A stretch of 64,000 bases of DNA, from NCBI GenBank assembly GCA_013397435.1, contig VZRG01001534.1:7214-71213 (forward strand). Direction: 5' to 3'. Source of the DNA: Erythrocercus mccallii (taxonomy: Eukaryota > Chordata > Aves > Passeriformes > Dicruridae). A program made the translations under genes and the position numbers. Position 1 is the stretch's first letter; each line of letters starts with the position of its first letter. Below, piece after piece: positions 12,362 through 25,900 of the stretch. The notes under the pieces were generated by a model, which searched no databases, had not been told where the DNA came from, and was given only the letters and a program-made list of their open reading frames with translations.

Positions 12362-15300
12362 CTAGAAAAAGAAATAAAGGAATTAAATGTAATATATAGA
12401 CATAGAGCACATGTGCACAGGCTTCAAAAAGTCTTTAAAAATAGATGAAAAACATTAAGGATATAAATACAAATGCAAAAGTAAAGATAACTGCTGCCTA
12501 TTTTGCACTGAACTCTGCTATGGCACAGATGTAAGAGTTACCACACAATGTTTCCTTGTTACTAAGTAATAAGCAAGTTTTGTAAAAATGTAAAAATTAA
12601 TACAATACTCATTAAGGGTTGTACAGTGAGCATACTTTATCCCTAGAGGATAGCCATATGTGGTATGCAAGGATTTTTCTATGCTGCAGAACTATAAAGC
12701 AGGATATATTAATTCCTGTGCCAGTTGAAAGATCAGTACAGAAAACAAGATGAGGAGTGCAGCTGAGAATTCAGCAAGACGTTAATCTCCTATTGCATGT
12801 GGTTTTTATCACTGACAAAGTCACATAAGTGTCTTTTACCCATATTATTCAGATGAATCCCCTCTGCATTTGCAGAAAGATGCATTTTTATCCACTTAAC
12901 CCCAGATATTCCAGAGTCAGCTTGCAATCATTGTTCCTGGTTCCTTGAGGGCCTCAGACCAAGGAACAGCAGAGAGATCCACAGCCTGGGGAGCCTGAGG
13001 GCAGACACACTGTACTCAACTGGGCACAAGGCAGGGCTTCATTCTTCAGGGAAATAATCTGCTAATCAAATCTGGTTTCCTCTATGCAAGGTAACCATCT
13101 AGTTGATCAAGGGAAGACAGTTGATGTAATGTTTTTGGATGTCAGTAAAGCTTTTGATACTGTTTCTCACAGGAGCCTTCTTGACAAATGTCCAGCCCAC
13201 AGCTGGATAAACACACCATGTGAAGGATGAGCAACTGGCTCACAGGTCAGGTACAAAGGGTTACAGTGACTGATACATCAGACTGGTGACCTGTCACCAG
13301 CAGGGTTCCAAAGGTCTCCATCCTTGTCTCTGTGCCCTTCAGCATCTTCATAAATGGCCTGGGTGGAGGACTGGAAAGGATACTGAGCAAGTTTGCAGAT
13401 GCTAAAAGTCTGGAAGGAGCTGTTGACTTCCTCAAAGGCAGGGAGGGCCCGCAGAAAGGCCTCAATGAATTAGAAGATTGGGTGGTCAACAAACATAGGA
13501 AGTTCAAAAAGGGAAAGTGCTGGATTCTACACCTGGGATGGGTCAATCCTGGATGTATGGACAGACTGAGGAATGGAGAGCAGTGCCCTGGAAAGGGATC
13601 TGGAGGTCCTGGTTGGTGACAAGTTGGACAAGAAGGGACATCCCTGCTGGATGCCAGGGCACTGCTGACTCAGGCTGACTCAAGGGTGTCCCTGGGGGGC
13701 ACCAGGCCCAGCATCCCCAGCGACGCAAGGAAAGGGATTGTCCTGCTCTGCTGTCCACTGGGATGGCCTCAAGTCCTGGGCAGATCGGGGCGCTACATTA
13801 TAAGAATGATACTAAACTATTAGAGAGAAGGTCTAAGGAGAACAGTAAAGGGCCTTGAGGGAAAGCTGTGTGAGGACCGTCTGAGGGTACTTGGTCTGTT
13901 CAGCCTGGAGGAGACTGAGGGGAGACCTCAGTGGGGTCTGCAAGTTCCTTGTGAGGGGAAGAAGAGGGGCAGAGGGGAAAAGGAAGGGCAGACACTGATC
14001 TTTTCTCAGTGGTGACCAGTGACAGGATTGAAGGGTATGGCCTGAAGTTATGTCAGAGAGGTTTAGGCTGGATTAGAAAAAAGTTCTTCCCCCAGCGTGT
14101 GTTTGGGCACTGGAAGGCTCCCCAGAGCAGTGGTCACAGCACCAGCCTGACAGAGTTCATGAAGCTTTTGGACAATACTCTCATGGTGTGACTCTTGGGG
14201 ATGGTGCTGTGCAGGGCCAGGAGTTGCACTCAATGATTCTTGTGTGTCCTTTGAGCTGATTCTGTGAAGGTCTCAGGTCTTGGAAAGCCCTTGGCGGGTG
14301 TTGGGGGTTGGATTTGGTTTTTTTTTCCCTTTCCTTGCTTGTGGGAATTTTTTCCCAGTGGGAAAAATTAGTTCCCCAGGGAACTAACTGCTGGGTGCTT
14401 GTTGGTGCCTATGGGTGCTTGACCAGCAGGGAAAGGAGGGTGGGGGGTGGGTTGTGTGCTCTCTTGCTCCTGGCATCGGAGAGGGGTGGTCTGGCTGCTG
14501 CTGCGGGAGGATTTCTTTTGTCTCCACTGGCTCTGGTCCTGAGAAAAATCTACCATCTTCAGCTTCTGGGCCCCAGACCCCTTGGAGTTCATCTTCTCCT
14601 GCCCTGTTGGGATGACTCTGTCCTCCCACTGCCTTTTCTTTGGCACCGCTCTGAGGTTTTTCTGCTGCACTGGGTCTCCTCCCCTGCTGGGACATCCCTG
14701 CCGCCCCAGCCACACTGACAGAGCTTTGGATCTCACCCACCAGCCCAGGATCTTCTTCCACCCTTCCAGCCTGGTGCTCTTGAGCGAGATCAGACTGTCC
14801 CAAGCTTTGTGAAAACAAAGCCTCTCGAGGTTTTTGCCTAGTTCTGTTCAGTAGTATTGCTGTAATTGTTGTTGTTTGTTTGCATTGTTATAAATACTAG
14901 TAAAGAACTGTTATCCCTATCCCCATAACTCTGCCTGAAAGCCCCTTTTAATTTCCTGAATTATAATAATTTGGAGGGAGGGGATTTGAAGTCTACATTT
15001 TTCCTAAGGAGGCCCTGCCCCTTAGCAGATACCTGTCTTTCAAATCAAGACAGCGAGCCACTGCCTGCTTCTGTGTTGCTGTCCTGAATCTTGAGGTAAT
15101 GAGGAGTCACGGGTCAAAGAGATGTATCCAGGTCAAAGAGATGCACCCCTCATCAGGGTGAAGGAAAATAACACAGGCAATGAGCAAAATGTTCTAGTTA
15201 CACCACCAGAAGCAAATACAAATGATTGGAAAAACAAATATCAGGTCCCTGGAAGAAGCTGGATTTATTTACTTGAATGGACCATTTTCATTTTATGGGA

Positions 15301-16927
15301 TCTGCTGGAGTGTACTATAAGAACCCTATTTTCTTCAAAGAAAACCCCAGCACTTGAAGAAGAATTGTCAAAAATGACCCATTACCTTGATTTAAATTAT
15401 GAAAACAACATGAAGGGGTTGACATACAATGACCAAACTGTTCCAGCAAATTCAGTTATGGGTGTGAACCTGGCCATCCCAATAGGAACCAAAAAATTGG
15501 TGATGCAGTGCTAGCTGTGTCATGTTGTGTGCTGATCCCACAGTAGAGTGGTGAAACATCCTGCTGAAATATCCTAAAGAAACCCTAATTATTTTCTCAT
15601 GCAAAAATGGTATTATTCAGAACATCACTTTTCATCTCAGCAAAACAGAAAAACATTTGTCTCTTCAAAATGAACAGAAAAATACCTGAAAGTTCTTGAA
15701 ATTCAGGCTTTTGACTCAAGATGAGGTAGTTAGTGGCAATAAAATGAAGAAGCCAAGTTGAAAGGCAATCAGAATTATGAAACTGTGGGAAGAAAAAAAA
15801 GACAAAAACCCACTTAATGCTATAACATCTGAAAAATAACCACATCTCAGATGTCAAAAGATTTCAGGTTTCGACTGTTAAGCAATTTACTAAATAAAGT
15901 TTTGACTGTGGAAGATAATGAAGGAAAGTAATTTAATGGAAATATGTAAACAGGTGAATGCCCTAGAAAAAATTACTGAAGTCCCTCTCCCAGAGGTAGG
16001 AAAAAACCCTGAGGAATCACGAATCTTGGAAATTTTGTCATCTGCACAGAGGCAGAGCTTCACAGAAATGGATGGAAGGAATGCAGCATGTTGATTTTGT
16101 GGTGTCCTCTTTCTGCAGAAAATCCTATTTGGTTTAGGCAACGTCCTGCAATCTGGTTTTTATTTTCCTCTTCTGTTTTCCAACCCCACCTTTATTGTCT
16201 CTCTTTTTTTCAGCCTCTAATCTTTTTTTTTCATGTTTTTATGCATTTGTCTTGATATTCTATCCAGTTGGAACTCTTTTGTCACCTGCATACCGCATAA
16301 TTTTCTTTTTGACAAAAAGAGGAACGAATACATCTTTACATGCCTAAAACACAAGCTTCTTTATTGTAAGAAGCTGTGTTTAAGAATTACTGCAGTGTGT
16401 TCATGATAAAGGAAATTCCACAGATGAGGATGTAACTAGAGGATCTGGAGCCCAAATCTTATGGGGAGCGGCTGAAGGAAGTGGGGCTTTTTAAACTGGA
16501 GAAAAAAAAAAAAGAGGCTCTAGGGGACCTCATCACTCTCAACAGCTCTGAAAGGAGGTTGTGGACAGGTGGAGGTTGGTCTCTGCTCCCATATAAAAAG
16601 TGACAGGACAAGAGGAAATGGCCTCAGGTTGTGCCAGGGAGGTTTAGGTTGAATAGAAGGAAAAATTTCTTCGTGGCAAGGGTTGTCAAGCTTTTGAGCA
16701 TGTTGCCCTGGATACAGTGGTAGAGGCAATTCTGTGATTCTGTGATTGCACCTTTGGCAATTAAAGGCTGAAGGATTTCTTCTGGCCAGCAGGTGACCAG
16801 TTATCCTTAATAAACAAATTTTAGATCAACATGTTTCCTTGGGAACAGAACTTGCTGTTGAGATTTTAAAAATCTTAAAAACCAAACACCTTATTAAAGG
16901 CAATATATATATTCTCATTTGAGATAT

Positions 16928-16958
<31 letters not shown>

Positions 16959-19900
16959 TAGATATAGATAAAATTGATAATAAATACCTTAGCTTTTTTG
17001 AGCAAACTAACAATACTGAGGCTTGTGGAAGCCAGTTCCCTGCTAGGCATGCTCTGAAGCTGCGTGATGATGTAGAGTTCACAAATATGCTGGAGTCTCA
17101 TTACTTGGTACATCTCTGCACAGATTAGCAGAGACATTGCTTGAAGAATACTGACTAGAAAACAAGAAGACAGAAGTTACATGTATTTTACCTTTTTTGA
17201 CAAGATGATCAAAGTTACTTTTCACCAAGTCATCTTTTAGATACCTAACAACAAACACAAAATCAGACTGCTGTGATCACCATTTTATTTTTCATTACTA
17301 CAATTTTTTTGTTTGCTGTATCACCTTATTTTTCCAGATAAGCTATTCAATTAAGAAGAAAAAAATGTTTAGGACTTTTTGGCAGATGGGTGTAAAGAAT
17401 TGCTGCCAATATCATGGATCTTGAAGATGATGAGTCAAGTGCTGCTGATCTATTTAGAGTAAGTGATAGTTAATAAGTGGTTTAGCTAAGTTTCCTTTCA
17501 GAAAAGCACTTTTATGATACAAGACAATACAGACAAAAGTCCAAAGGCTAACAAGGAGTGACCTTTTTTTAAAAAATATCGCAAGATGGTTGCATTTTTA
17601 AATTGATAAACAAGAAAATATTAGGTGGAGTGAAAAAAGAAACATAGAATATCTAAGAATAAGGTAGAATAATTATTTCAAAAGAAAAGCAAAAATACAT
17701 ATCACATAATCATTTATTCATTATATCAAGGAAAATTAGCTGCATTTAAATCATGTTTTAGACTTTGCATGCAGATTTTCTTCTCATAAAAAAAGATAAA
17801 GGTCAAGACATAAAGAATATTTTAACTTTATTTTTCTTGCCAAATACTCCCATTGACATATTTTTTCTGAGTCTACATACAGGTAAGATAACCACATGTA
17901 TAAATAAGATATTCCTGTAATTTAACCTTGTTTACAATAAACGCAGGTATATGTGTGTTCAAGAAATGACAATTTCTAAATAAAACACAGAATCCAGACT
18001 AGAAAGCAGTATTGCTGTAATGTAAAAAAGAAAATTCCAAATATTATCATGTATCAGAAATGAAATTGCAGCTTCTTTGTCTTGTTATATAAGCACAAAG
18101 CAAATGCATAATTTTATTAGAAATATTTCTTCTATTTTATTTGTATAAGACAGATTTTTTATTGCACAATACAAAAAAGTTCTGTTTCTCAAGACATAGC
18201 ACATTCAAATATTGGCATTTTTCAATTAAATAGGTGCTGCTACATTACTGTCTATCAATGCCCTGCTGTGAAAAAATGAGTCACAGATATTGAGCTGTGT
18301 TTTACAATTTCCTTACCTGGGCAGCAGGAGTCAGTGTAAAGGTACTCTAGGAAGGACAGGAAAGTGTCTTTGGAAATCCCATACACTGGAACCAAAATGC
18401 TATTTGCTTCTAGATAATTACCATTAAACATAGCTGCCATAACCTCACAGCGGGCCACCAGAACTGCCCTGTGGGCTGGTACCATTGCACCTGCAGGATA
18501 CAAGATAAAAAAAATATACTATGACCTTATATAACACAGAAAGGTCTTAATTTTAAAGCTCATGTCTTCTTAGGAGGTCTTCACTCCACTGAACAGGATT
18601 AAAGTGTTGAAAATTGACAATAACAACACACTTGTTGCATACCAGTTAAGATGAATAATGAATAGTAACATAAAGCAAAATCAACAAACAAAAAATTAAT
18701 TAAATCAAAATGAAATAGTCTAAACCAAAAGAGAACAGACAGGATAGATCTGTTCACACTAACTGAACCTCCAGTCCAGTCTATAAATATGCAGTGCTAT
18801 GAATTGTTATGCAACTTGTTAATGGTTGGACTTGATGATCTTAGGAGTCTTTCCAACCTGAATGATTCTATGAAGAGTCATTTATGTTCACCAGTAACCC
18901 TACTTGTAATTAATATTTGTACAAGAATAACTACATAAAGCAGAGAAAGGCAAATTTTTCCCGATGGAATTCCATTAAGTCCAGTATTTATTTATTTAAT
19001 TTAAGTAGATTAAACATTGTGCCTAAGTGAATTTCCAGAATGGTTTTCTTATGAAAAAAACCACTCATGATCTTTTCCAGAAATTTATTAATTTTCTATT
19101 ATTTGCAAGTGAATCCTTTGCTTTACTACAACATTGGGAACACCTGGAGACACCAGCAGCCCAGGGCAGTCAAGGCCTTTCAGGCTGCAGAGTCCAGCTG
19201 GACTGAGCAGTTTAGTTATGTGTGCAAGGAAGTGCCCAGGAAGTTCCAGTCAAGACAGCAACCAAAACCAAAATGAGCATTTAGAGTTGGATGTAAATTA
19301 TTTACTCAAAATTATAACAAACAGTTCAACTGACATGCAAGATAAATATACTGTATATACTTACAAAGAAGTTACTGTTTTAATTATGTCTTTTACCACA
19401 ACATTGGCACCTGAGTAATTCTTTGAAGCCTTTTGGCATTTTTTGTCTTTTGTTCTGTTACTACTCCCCATATTTCTACTTTCAAGATGTCTAAGCTGCA
19501 TGCTGTATGTCCTGTACGTACTTGTGAATGGACATTTATCTACTAATTAAGAAGTTCAATCACGTTCTGTGTCTTTACACAGACAAAATGGGCTCCTATT
19601 TTTCTTGTGTCCCATACTTTTGTAAGCTAGAAAGCTCAAAGCAATGCTAAGTATCCAAGGAATTGCTCAAAAAGTTACAAATTTATCTGGTTAAGATTAT
19701 GGCCTTCAATTTCTCTTAGTAGTTATTTAGTTTTGATACAGTTATTCTGATTGATGAATTAGAGGAAAAAAGTTTGGAAGATGTATCAATTACTAGGAAA
19801 AACAGTTCACATTTTATTAGTGGATAAGCATGTTTTTTTTTAAAATACATGTCAACCCATTCAGAGATTTGGGGTTTTTTTCTGTAAAATATATAGTGTT

Positions 19901-22900
19901 GTTCTGGTTTCGTCAGCTTCCCACAAAGACTCTCTGGGAAGAATTGTTTTTGTCATTGAGCTCAAAATCAGTATTTCCCTCTCCTTTTCAAAGATATTTT
20001 TGTGAAGTTTTTCTGTGTATTGAACAGAACATCTGGAAAGAGTCTGCTTGTCTTTCTGTGCTTATGTTTGAGAAGCTAATGCTTCATATTTGTCCCTGAG
20101 GTTTATATCTGAAAATAATAAAACAACTATCTAATTCTAGAAGCCATTTCTGCATGAAGGGTGAGTATGGACAAACTGAGAACAGTGTTAGCTTTTAAAA
20201 ACAATCTTATTCTTATTCTTACAAAAGCATTCAACACATTTCTCCTACCACATCTTTTATTGTAAGCATAAACACATTTAATTTCCAGACAAAAAAACTG
20301 AATCCTGACACTGCAGCACATCAGGCAGTAAAATGTGGTGAGTGGCAGCAGATCTGCAGGTCACCAAACCCTGGTGGCAAGGACAGTGAAGCCAGTCCCT
20401 GTCAGTTTCTGGGGAGACAACATGGGTGCTCCACAGCCAGCACCTGCCTGAGTGCAGGGGTATGTTGGCCAGGAGTCAACAACTACGATCACTGTCTTTT
20501 CAGTGAGGGCAACAAGCATAGAGGTGAAACCCGTACCTCTCCAAGGTGTGATGTTGGGCAGAGCCCTTGAGTATGTCCTAGTGCTTGTGTGGTTGGGAAC
20601 AGGAGTGAGATTAAAATAAAATTAAATAAAGTAAAATAAAATTAAATTAAATTTTAAAAAATTAAAATAAAATAAAATAAAATAAAATAAAATAAAATAN
20701 NNNNNNNNNNNNNNNNNAATAAAATAATTAAAGAATGCAAAACTAAATGGAGTGAACCAAACCAGAATAAAATAGAATAAAAAATAACGCCAATCAGGGA
20801 GGCACAATGTGCTCAGGGAGCAAATTCCTATAGGCTCAGCCCAGACAAACCATGGGAGTGGACACTGCTACAGGACATCCACAGGGACAAGGTTTCCTTG
20901 CTTTCCACAGTGACAGCAAAGCACTCATATTTCCTTAGTTTTGATGCCATGAATCCATGGTCATCTCTATGTCCCACATTCCTGAAAAGGGAAAAAGGAT
21001 AAAGGCTGAAGGCCAAGGGAGGAGAGCTATCATACCTTGTATTTTGAAGATTACATCAGCCAGCACAGGGTTGTTAAAGAATAGCCTCAGAGAAGTATTA
21101 TTGAGCTGTTTTATCTGGTGAGACTTGCAGTCCTTTACAGTGTTTAGCTGAAAAATAAATTAGTGATAAAGCACTGTCAAGTGTGGCTGCCCACAGAACT
21201 AAATATTATGGGACATCATTTATATGGGAAAATAAACAACAGCCTCTCATATGTGCATTCCTCTGAAACCACCTTTTCTAATTTCCTATTCTCTACAGAG
21301 CAGCAGCTCTGGGGGGTCTCTCGTCCCCCCACAGTCATACCACAGCTCTCTCCTTGGTACTCTTGACCTTCAGCGAAACACCCCCAGGCAGGATGGGCTT
21401 CTCTGGAGTCCAAACTTCTTCATACATTCCCTGTTCAGACCCAATGCTGTGGCAAAATGAAGTTTGAGGGCTCTGGGGGTAGCAGGGGTGGGACACACAT
21501 TCACTCTGCAGCACAATGTTGTGTACAGAGGCAAGGCAGCCGAAAGTTTTGTGTTTCTTTATATTGTCCTGGAGTTGCCTTCACAGAGGCAAGGGGGAGC
21601 TCACAGGCTGGAGCACAGATTCCTCTTATAATAACCTGGTAGTGTCAAGACCCTCCAAAACCCAGGACTCACAGTCAGTTTTCAGTTTTGGTTTTCTTAC
21701 TTAAAAATGTAATCTAAAGCTGCCAAAAGGAATAACATCAAAATCATGTAGATAGGTTGTGACAAGTGAAATTCAGATGAGGTTGAATTTATGGTTAATA
21801 TCTGAAATTTATGATTTTTTTAGTTTTACCAAGAAAAATCACAATACCTTCTGTTTGGCCTCCAAAGAAAAATGCATAAATGGGAAATAAAAGTAAGCTG
21901 AAGACATAAAAAAATTTTAAAAAATTACAACAGCTCAGGCTCACTATCTTAAAAGTCTTCAGGCTCTCCAAGGCCAAACCTATAAATATTTTAGCTGTGG
22001 GCACTAAGGGTTGGTAAGCCTAAGCCAGAGCAGTCAGAAGCTGAAAACAGCTCAGTAACTTTTTGATCTCTATATTGTGTTGTTCCAAGAGCATCTGAGA
22101 GGTTTTCCTATCTAAATCAACAGAAATCGTTACACCAAGTTCAATATTATCAGGGAATGTATGAGCTCCAAGAGGAAATGTCTGTAAAAACTAATTCTAT
22201 ATTAAAACTAATTCTACATTGAGACTTTTTATTAACTTAATAATATGATATACATTACATTTTTTGTGTGGTCTGCTACTGAATTAAATACATTGAGTTA
22301 CAGACAGCTTTCCACATCACAACATTTATATGAGAAATCAACTCTCTAGATCTACTGCAGAAGCCCAACTTTTGGCATATGTTCAAGAGCAAATCTTTCC
22401 AGGGCAGCCTGTATTACATGGAAATTAGCAACGCATAATCCTACTTCCTACAGACAATGTTCAAAGCTGTGACTGTAAGTAATAACTTTTAGAATACCTG
22501 CATGTGTGATTTTTACCAATTATATTAATTCTGCGTGTTGCATCGGGATTTCTGTGTACTTGACTGCAAACAGCCTGCTGAAAACCTGAAATAGTAGAGG
22601 CTGTGTAAGCCAAAGTGACTTTAAAACAAAGACTGAGAAGAAAACCTTGCCTACAAAACAATTTCTCAAAAACTTAAATAACTAATGGTGACCCAAGGGA
22701 GCTAGATGTACCTTCCCTGGAGTTTTCAGGATGCATTTAACTTTCTCAAGCACATGTTCTGTTTTATCTGGATCCTTCAACTTCTTTTTTATGTCCTCTT
22801 CTAATCGTTCCCACTGGACAGCACCTATCACAGAATCAGGGAGAGATGGATTATAAATCAGTGAGGCACATGCCTCAGCAGGCAGACGAAAGATGGCAGC

Positions 22901-25900
22901 AACACCAAACACATCCTGCAGAAATGGTATGGCGTTTGTACATAAATCAGCCAGATCTTTGCTTTTGGAAGGACAAGATGCAATTTTTGCACATTAAATT
23001 TCCATGGTGCTTTTTACAGTGCAACCAATAGAGCATCTCATTCGCTTTCACACTCAGTCTATGAATTCCTCCCAGTTCAGTCACTACATATTGCAGGTAG
23101 AAATTCCAAAAAAAAAATCCTTAATGTTTCAACATTTGTGGAAATTTTTTAACTTCTGCCCATGCTGCTGGCTGCATTGTTCTGTAGGTGTCTGAACTAG
23201 AAGAACTTCACGCACAGTTACAGTCTCAGCACTCATAGCTAAAACCAGCACAAAGTTTACAGTACAATTTCTGTTATTCTTGTTTCCACAGCCAAAGCCA
23301 TGACATTCACTGAGATGTCTCTATAGCTTTCTTGAAAAAAATGGAGAGAGTTAAAACCAAGATAATTTGTCTTCATGCACTTTGCTGGAGTCAGTCACAG
23401 AGGCACCATAAGGCTTTGTGGTAACTTTGCGTTCTAACCCAGGACAGAAAGGAGACAGAAATAGATCAAGCTCAGTGATAAGCCCAGCTCAGCACAGCCC
23501 TGAAGATGTTCTGCTGTCGAGAGGCCGAATCAGCACCTACAGTACACAGCATCCTCAACTGAGTTAGCTCCTATCCCACATCCCATCCCATACCACACTG
23601 GTTAAATGTTTATAACCTCATGGGCATCATGTCACAGTCCTGAAAAGCTAAAAACTCATGATTTGTTCTCTTCTCAGCCCGTACCTCAAGCGCCTTCATG
23701 ATCACCTCTCAGAGGCACCAAAAGGAACAATAACTTTTGGCAATGATCCTTAGGCTAGGAGCTGGGACCTAAAGCAGAGCTCTGCCTGCAACTACACAAT
23801 TTCACAGCTCCTTGGCTGGCATAAAGGAAAGTAAAAAAGGAAAATTAGTGCACACAAGGCAGTAGACACAAGCTGTAGATGGTAATAGATGAAGATGTTT
23901 ACAAAGATATTTAGACTGGAGGAAAGGAGGCTCAGGGATGAAGTTGCTCTCTTCAACTGCCTGGAAGGAGGATGTAGGCAGGTTGGGGACAGTCTCTTCT
24001 CCCAGGTAATAAGTAACAGAACAAAAGGAAACAGCCTCAAGTTGCACCAGAAGATGTTTAGATTCGATATTAGGAAAATTTCTTCACCTTAAGGGTTGTC
24101 AAGCACTGAAACAAGGTACCCAGGGCAGTCACCACCCCTGGAGGCACTTCAAAGATGTGGCACCTGGGGTCATGGTTTAAGTGATGGGCTTGGCAGTGAT
24201 GGGTTAGTGGTTGGACTTGATAATCTTAAAAGTCTTTTCCAACCCAAATTACTATATTATTATATGAATTAAAAATACTGTATCCATCACCTGCTGAAAA
24301 TCCAGTTTTAATCCCCTATCCTTGTCTCCAATAAATAAGAACAAAATAATAATCTATTCCGGGATTTTTTTTCAGTAAAAAACTTCTTCATCTATTCTTT
24401 ATGTTTGTCACTATTTTGGAAAGAATTGCCTTTGATGTACAAACTCCAACTGAAAGCTGAAAGATTCTCTAACAGGTTGGAAAATATTTTATAAAGAACA
24501 AACCGGCATTGGCTACTTCCAGAAAAAAAACCCAAATGTTTCTGCTGAGACTTTCTAAGCAACATCTGAAAAACTAAAAAAATATCAGTGCCATTTTAAT
24601 AGCTGGCATTATGTAGTTGAGGTCACAGTCTGTACCAACTGATAGCAAAACTCATGCAACACATCAGAGGTCTCCACACTCCAACCACTTATCGCTATTT
24701 TCAATTGCACCATACTCAGAACAAAACTTACGTGAATTTTCCTAAGTAACTTTGCACTCTTGCTCTTGTGTTTAGAACATGCAACTATTTACAATATTTT
24801 AAAAGCCTAGGATCTGAAACTGACTCAAACTCCAAATTTTTTTGGCAAAATTTTGAATGGTATTGATGTTAGCCTATGAAATAATTAAATTTAGGCTGAT
24901 TTGATCTAGAATGACAATGTCTTGGGTTGCAGTATGTAATAAAAAATGTGTATTCTATTTTCCATCTGTTGAAACTGGTTGGGGAGGGTTTTTTTCTTTA
25001 TGTCTTTTATGTCCCATTCCTCACAGCTCTAGGCAGGAGGGGGCGGGTGCCTTCTGTTAATAGACCAACTGTTAAAACCAGGTGGGGCAATGTTCCTTAT
25101 GTCTTCCACAACCCATCCTCCCTCCAGGGGGATTTCTTTTGTTAATGGGCCATTAAGGTTCACCATATGACTGATAAAATTACATCATCCCATTGTGAGA
25201 TGCTCCACCTCAAGCATTTCTACCCGTAAAAAACCTCCAATCCGCCTGTTTTCTACTGGATTCCAGAGGAAGACTGGGCCCATCTTGCCAGCACTGAACC
25301 CTTTCTACAGGATCATCTCTACTCCAATAGAACCTCATCCGTTACTCCAGGAGGGTATTTGGACTGCTTCCAACACCCTGACCAACAGGGTGTCAGGTCA
25401 TATTCTGACTCTGTCAGGGTTTCTAGGATTTTTGTTTGTTTGCTTGCTTGGTTTTTTGTACTACTACATTCATATTCTTACTATTCCTAGCAAAGAGCTG
25501 TTATTCCTATTCCCATATCTTTGCCTGAAAGCCCCTAATTGCAAAATTATAATCATTTGGAGGGAGGAGGTTTACATTCTCTAGTCCAAGGGAAGCTCCA
25601 GCTTTCCCTGGCAGATACCTGTCTTTCCAAACCAAGACAGACAACCAATTTAATTTTTGTTAAATATAGGTGATGGTCTTTTTTCATTGTGCATGGTAAT
25701 CACGAGGGATAAAATAGGTGTGGAAATATGGTGAGACCTCATCTCACAACAGCAAAACTATGTTCCTAGGGTGATGCATATATTCCTTCATGAGATAATA
25801 GGAAATGAGTAGCCAGATTGTTCCCAGCAGGTACCTGAATAAATGAAGTGGAGGATGTCTGGGAGACAAGAGCAGAACACAGAATCCTTCACCACCACCC

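Noticed and set aside
13332..13619. ORF with reverse-transcriptase-like text
   Set aside because: It belongs to a dead, frameshifted CR1 LINE and is not a separate gene.
14368..14818. Long overlapping ORFs of 122-144 codons on both strands
   Set aside because: They lie inside a solo LTR defined by its ends and flanks; composition is G/P/S-rich and no frame shows family features.
22461..22661. Possible extra RHOBTB3 exon between exons 7 and 8
   Set aside because: The translation does not match the family, and exons 7 and 8 already join in phase with no missing residues.
25195..25584. 129-codon plus-strand ORF
   Set aside because: It lies within the LTR at 24918-25639.
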